Of a DNA stretch of 64,000 nucleotides, positions 60,126-64,000 are shown in pieces. This DNA comes from JBCFBK01 sp038562555. Lineage in GTDB: Bacteria; Bacteroidota; Bacteroidia; Bacteroidales; Prolixibacteraceae. Made by a program: the position numbers and the translations under genes. Numbering within the stretch: the first letter of the stretch is position 1; each line of letters begins with the position of its first letter. The notes under the pieces were generated by a model. It saw only the letters and a program-made list of their open reading frames with translations. It had not been told where the DNA came from and ran no database searches. Location of the stretch: contig JBCFBK010000003.1 in the NCBI GenBank assembly GCA_038562555.1, forward strand, positions 1 to 64,000, given 5' to 3'.

Positions 60126-62509
60126 TTACTTGTTTTGATTATCCAGAAGATAGCCGATCGTAAAGGACATATAAGGCCTTTCTTTCCTCCATTTTTTGAT
60201 GCTGAAACCGGTTCCCGTTGTTATTTCATCGTATTGATGTCCTGAGAACAGGTCATTAAAGATCAATGCGGCATTCCACCTGTCCTTACTGAAGGATTTT
60301 TTTATTGCCAGGTGGGAAATGAGATAGCCATCGCGTTTGGTTTGAGCGCTTTTCAGCGGACTGGTGTAAGCCAGATCCCATTTTAATGTCAACGATCCGG
60401 GAAGCAAAAAGGTATTGTTTAAACGGGCATTGCTTTTTAATTGTGTGATTTTCCTTTGCACGTCTTCAAAGTCGATATTCAGCCGGTAATGAAATAAACT
60501 CGTCGACAGATTGATATTCCACCACTTCATCAGATCCGTGCCCGTCATAAACTCGGCGCCGAAGCTCGATGATTTTCCAACGTTTTCGGGTGAGCGGATT
60601 AACTTGTTTTCGGTTCTTGTCCGGGAGATATGTTGAATCACATGATCTGTGAGTCTGTAGAAAACCTCAGCCGATATAAAATCTTTGTCCCACGATTTCT
60701 TATACCCGGTCTCCCAGGCATCTGTGAGTGTCGGGTCTAACGCACCGTTCCCCTTGTAAACAGCATAGGGTGTCTCGTATTGCTCCAACGGGATCAGACT
60801 CCAGTAGTTCGGACGGTTTATCCGCCGGGAATAACCTGCATAAAGCTGATGTGTTTTCGACAGGCTGTAGGTGAAATGTCCCGAAGGAAAGAAGTCTGTG
60901 TAATTCTTTTTTGCCGGAATAATTTCATGCACGTTTTCTGCTGTATCGTAATGGTAGTCCGATCGTCTTTTCGTGTATTCCATACGCATGCCAAGCTGGA
61001 GAACCAGTTTTTTCCAGTCTTTTTTCAATGACAGGTATGTCGCGTAAATGTCCTGTTCAAAATTGACCGACTGGTTCGCCGGTTCATCTTCAAACCGGGT
61101 GATATTGCCTTCTTCATCGAAGGTTCCACTGACGGACGTTAATGCAGGGATGTGGTCGGTATTGACCTGAACCCCTGCTTCAAAATTGGTTCGGTCATTN
61201 NNNNNNNNNTTCCTTCGACAACAATTTCGTTTTGTTCCGAGCCCTTGTATCCCACCAGTTCAGTATACGAATCATAGGCTTTCCTGTCAATTTGCCGGTC
61301 ATGAAGGTCCTGCAGGTAGCCTGAATAATCAATATAAACCGAGAGCAGATGCGAGCGTTTTTTATTAAACGCGTGGTCCCAGGTGAAGGTGGTGCCGGCG
61401 TATTGAAAGTCCATATCCACCCGGCTGTCCAGCTCGTAGTCGACGGAAGTGGTTATTCCGCTTTCATCCGTGATTAACCCGGACGTATGGCCGGTTTCCC
61501 GGTAGACCTGTTTTGCGGTTTCGGGATAGATATAGCCCGAAAAGTTGATATAGTCCTTATCGCTCAGATCATAATTGAATCCTGCCTCGAAATAGGAATA
61601 ATCTTTATGGCGCTTGCCTGTGTTGACGGTTTCGGTTTCATAAGTCAGCCCGTTGTTAAAGGTCAGTTGGTTTTCATTACTTTTATAATCGGCCCAGACA
61701 TATCTTGACCACTGTCCCTGCATATACCATCCGTTTTTTTTGCCTTTGTTGTCAACCGAGAAAAGCCAGTCATAGCCATTCCGGGTGTTCACTTTCATGC
61801 TGGAACTGATTGCGTAACCTTCCAGACGGTTTTTCTTTAAAATAATCTGAATGATCCCGGCGGTCCCTTCAGCGTGATATTTGGCCGAGGGATTGGTGAT
61901 GATTTCTATTTTGTCGATTTGACTTGCCGGTAACTGCCTGAGTTTTTCCTCGCCGTTGGCAACGGGGTGTCCGTTTACATACACTTTGAATGTTCCTTCG
62001 CCGCGATAGGTTAACTTCCCTTCGAAATTTAGCTGGACAGACGGAACATTCTCGAGCAGGTCCATGGCCATGTCCGCGCCGGGGAAACTTCCTGCATCGA
62101 TTACTTTGCGGTCGACCTTGTACGATAATGCAGGATCGGTGTTCCTGATTATAATTTCGTTCAGATTTTCGGCCATCACCTGCAGTTCGATCTGACCAAG
62201 ATCACGCACCCCGGGTTGCACGAGGACGTCTCTTATTAAAACAGACTGATACCCGATAAAACTGATTTTTGCGCGATAGGTTCCTGATTGAAGTTGTTCA
62301 ATTTTGAAGAGGCCATGTTCGTCCGTGAATGCCCCGTTCGCCGTAACTGAATCCCGCTCCGATATAAGGACCGCATGGGAATAGGCAATGGGTTCTTTTG
62401 TGGTCATATCGATGACCTTGCCTGTAACAGAGCAATTTTGCGCGCGGGCAGCATTTTCGCAGAGGCACCAGCCGGAGATTAAAATAAAAATTGCAGGTAA
62501 CTTATTCAT
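60126..62509 (-). CDS. TonB-dependent receptor of the outer-membrane beta-barrel type, interrupted by an assembly gap
   Basis: One gene, in two parts either side of the N run at 61200-61209. The 5' part (62509 to 61210) starts with a signal peptide (cleavage near 23), a carboxypeptidase-regulatory-like domain (CSVTGKVIDMTTKEPIAY), a plug domain (NEIIIRNTDPALSYKVDRK; TNPSAKYHAEG) and the first strands. The 3' part continues as barrel (DRTNFEAGVQVNTDHIPAL, then to LDNQNK at the stop). The frames do not match with 10 N, so the real gap length is not 10; a value of 2 modulo 3 restores the frame. It is divergent from fecI. Ligand unknown; possibly an iron or oligomer receptor. Confidence 0.85.
61200..61209. 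other. Assembly gap (10 N)
   Basis: Ten undetermined bases within the TonB receptor gene. The coding frame before and after is open but out of register by this count. Confidence 0.99.
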
Positions 62510-62704
62510 TTATGCTTTTGCGTCAGTGCTTTCGGTTTTTTTTCATAAAAATCAAACTACAATCAATTCATCCGGATCAATTGGTTATCGGGTTAGTTTT
62601 TTGTAAAATAAATATCATTCCTTTACAACGCGCTCAGCATCAGAAAATAAGTACATAAAAAAACAAATATCGAAATTTTTTTTAACTATTCAAAATATAT
62701 TATA

Positions 62705-62718
62705 ATGATAAATATCAT
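62705..62718. promoter_or_regulatory. Inverted repeat in the receptor-fecI intergenic region
   Basis: ATGATA and TATCAT are separated by two bases (AA). It resembles a half-conserved Fur-type box and lies 86 bases before fecI and 187 bases from the receptor start. A role is only suggested by the place. Confidence 0.3.
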
Positions 62719-62803
62719 ACTTCTGAAAGAAAGAGGAGCCAGGTTTTCACCGGCAGGATTGTATTCTTTTTTTCTATATTTGGAGGAAAGATGAATTCTC
62801 ATT

Positions 62804-63382
62804 ATGCTTGATGCCGGCTTCCGTTTTTCTTTGGACGACAAGAACAGTTTTAAGAAAATTTTTCAGGAATATTACGAGCCCTTGTGCCATCTTGGCAATC
62901 ATTATCTCGATGACGAAGATGAGGCAAAGGGAGTTGTCCAGGAAGCTTTTGTGAAGCTTTGGGAAACCCGGCATCAACTTCATGCAGTATCCAATATTCG
63001 TAATTTCCTTTTCACTTTGGTAAAGAATAGCTGCTTAAATAATCTAAAAAGGAGACAGATTCTATTAAAGCATCACGAGCGGATCCGGATGATGGAAATT
63101 CACTATCAGAGTGAAAGTTTGGCGAGAATTGGAGAAAGTTATATGGAGTTCGATGAGCTGAAAGCAAAAATAGACACGGCCATCCAAAAGCTTCCCGAGT
63201 ATTGCCGGAGGGTATTTGAGATGAGCCGCTTCGAAGATCTCAGGAACCGTGAAATAGCTGAAAAACTGGGGGTTTCACAAAAAACAGTAGAAGCTCATCT
63301 GACCAAAGCGCTCAAAATCCTGCGAGGCGAATTGAAAGATTACCTGCCCGTGTTGTTCGTTTTCCGCGGAATGTTCGAATAG
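62804..63382 (+). CDS. ECF RNA polymerase sigma factor (FecI type)
   Basis: 192 residues. Region 2 (about 18-85: NSFKKIFQEYYEPLCHLGNH with EAKGVVQEAFVKLWE) and region 4 (about 125-180: LPEYCRRVFEMSRFEDL, NREIAEKLGVSQKTVEAHL) are complete. It directs RNA polymerase to extracytoplasmic-response promoters when its FecR partner lets go. The partner fecR starts 84 bases downstream, and a SusC/SusD locus is expected to the right of the window. Confidence 0.94.
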   Translation: MLDAGFRFSLDDKNSFKKIFQEYYEPLCHLGNHYLDDEDEAKGVVQEAFVKLWETRHQLHAVSNIRNFLFTLVKNSCLNNLKRRQILLKHHERIRMMEIHYQSESLARIGESYMEFDELKAKIDTAIQKLPEYCRRVFEMSRFEDLRNREIAEKLGVSQKTVEAHLTKALKILRGELKDYLPVLFVFRGMFE

Positions 63383-63465
63383 CATTTCCCTTTCCCGATT
63401 GCAATTTTTCTTTTTTCCGGTTAGGGTATTCCCGACTTTGTTTGTTCATTAGGAAACGGCACCCA

Positions 63466-64000
63466 ATGGACGAAAACCTGTATTTGCATATTTTAAGCGG
63501 AGAAGCCACAGCGGAAGAAAAAGAGATATTCTACCGCAAATTGCAAGACGACAAAGAAGAAGAAAAGCTCTTTTATGAAATGAAGAGCTTATGGCTGCGC
63601 AGTTCCATGCACAGAATAAGTGCGGCCACCGATGCCGATTTCCATGACTTGTGGACCAGGATCGGAAAACGCGGGAAACCTGCACCGTCGCTTAAAAATT
63701 GGTTCCGGTATGCAGCCATGGCAATCATTCTTTTGGGGATTGGAAGCATGACCGGCTACCTGATTCGCGGCAGTTTAATTGAAAATCCGGATCGTGAGAC
63801 GCTAAAATACACGAGCCTGAAAGGAAGTGTCAGCATCGTTGAATTTTCGGATGGAACGAAAGTTTGGCTGAACTCCGACTCAAAAATCACATACAGGGAT
63901 GATAAAAGAAATAAGCAGCGGCTGGCGGAACTCACAGGAGAAGGTTATTTCGAAGTGGTTCACCGGGAAGGTTATCCCTTTTTGGTGAAAGCAGGTCAAA
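63466..64000 (+). CDS. FecR family anti-sigma factor, 3'-truncated by the window edge
   Basis: 178 codons are visible from ATG 63466; the frame is open to the window end. The first 75 residues form the cytoplasmic sigma-binding part, a membrane helix lies at about 80-100 (NWFRYAAMAIILLGIG), then the periplasmic FecR domain with DGTKVWLNSDSKI and GEGYFEVV. Same architecture as the fecR at the left edge, though the sequences differ. It follows fecI by 83 bases. Confidence 0.93.
   Translation, partial: MDENLYLHILSGEATAEEKEIFYRKLQDDKEEEKLFYEMKSLWLRSSMHRISAATDADFHDLWTRIGKRGKPAPSLKNWFRYAAMAIILLGIGSMTGYLIRGSLIENPDRETLKYTSLKGSVSIVEFSDGTKVWLNSDSKITYRDDKRNKQRLAELTGEGYFEVVHREGYPFLVKAGQ

Noticed and set aside
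61186..61368. ORF running across the N gap
   Set aside because: It exists only because N codons are not stops; it is antisense to the receptor gene.
60126..62509. TonB receptor as a frameshifted pseudogene
   Set aside because: The only frame change coincides with the assembly gap, so the break is most simply explained by the arbitrary N count.
1..64000. CRISPR arrays, prophage genes, transposases, integrases, rRNA genes
   Set aside because: No regular repeat-spacer array, transposase or integrase reading frame, or rRNA-like stretch was seen in the window.

Overview
This window is chromosomal DNA of a Bacteroidota bacterium, most likely a Bacteroidales/Marinilabiliales-type organism, from a draft assembly (a 10-base run of N sits at 61200-61209). 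The evidence is a SusC/SusD pair with a FecR anti-sigma factor, a second FecI/FecR pair, several exact Bacteroidota-type promoter boxes (TAnnTTTG), SPII lipoproteins and a fused formimidoyltransferase-cyclodeaminase. Species cannot be set from the sequence alone.

Layout. 1-6000: 3' part of fecR, then susC and susD (nutrient uptake, no enzyme alongside). 6100-11300: PhoH-family ATPase, folC, tRNA-Val(UAC), a lipoprotein with two aspartic-protease DTG motifs, bacterioferritin. 11700-21050: nitrate assimilation, namely narK, a nitrate reductase fused to an FAD reductase and a BFD domain, a rubredoxin protein with a sulfite/nitrite-reductase-like N-terminus, nirB and nirD. 21100-24700: mscL, a zeta-toxin-like ATPase with an overlapping 59-codon ORF, a DEAD-box helicase with a structured leader, a small DNA-binding protein. 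24900-29130: cell-wall recycling, a NagZ plus AmiE-like fusion divergent from namZ. 29300-43470: beta-helix lipoprotein, endonuclease/phosphatase lipoprotein, cca, trxA, murF, ispF, two small proteins, a TPR histidine kinase, lemA with two TPM proteins, a cytochrome-b-like membrane protein, a LytS/LytTR two-component pair.

43587-50867 (minus strand) is the most notable region: a six-gene operon built like the Hyf/Ech group-4 membrane hydrogenases (two antiporter-like subunits, a HyfE-like subunit, a NuoH-like subunit, large subunit, small subunit fused to a ferredoxin). The large subunit lacks the cysteines that hold NiFe, and the small subunit has lost three of four ligands of its proximal [4Fe-4S] cluster, yet the Lys/Glu residues of the proton-channel subunits remain. 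It fits the Ehr (energy-converting-hydrogenase-related) class and goes further in cluster loss. A perfect 32-bp palindrome lies at its predicted transcription start.

51000-64000: xth, a membrane-bound XRE regulator, a complete histidine-to-glutamate (hut) operon (hutH, hutU, hutI, ftcD) behind mobA, a TonB-dependent receptor split by the assembly gap, fecI and the start of fecR.

Links across the window: mobA can supply the molybdopterin dinucleotide that the nitrate reductase needs; cca adds the CCA end that the tRNA-Val gene does not encode; folC and ftcD both act on folates; histidine breakdown and nitrate assimilation both feed nitrogen into the cell.
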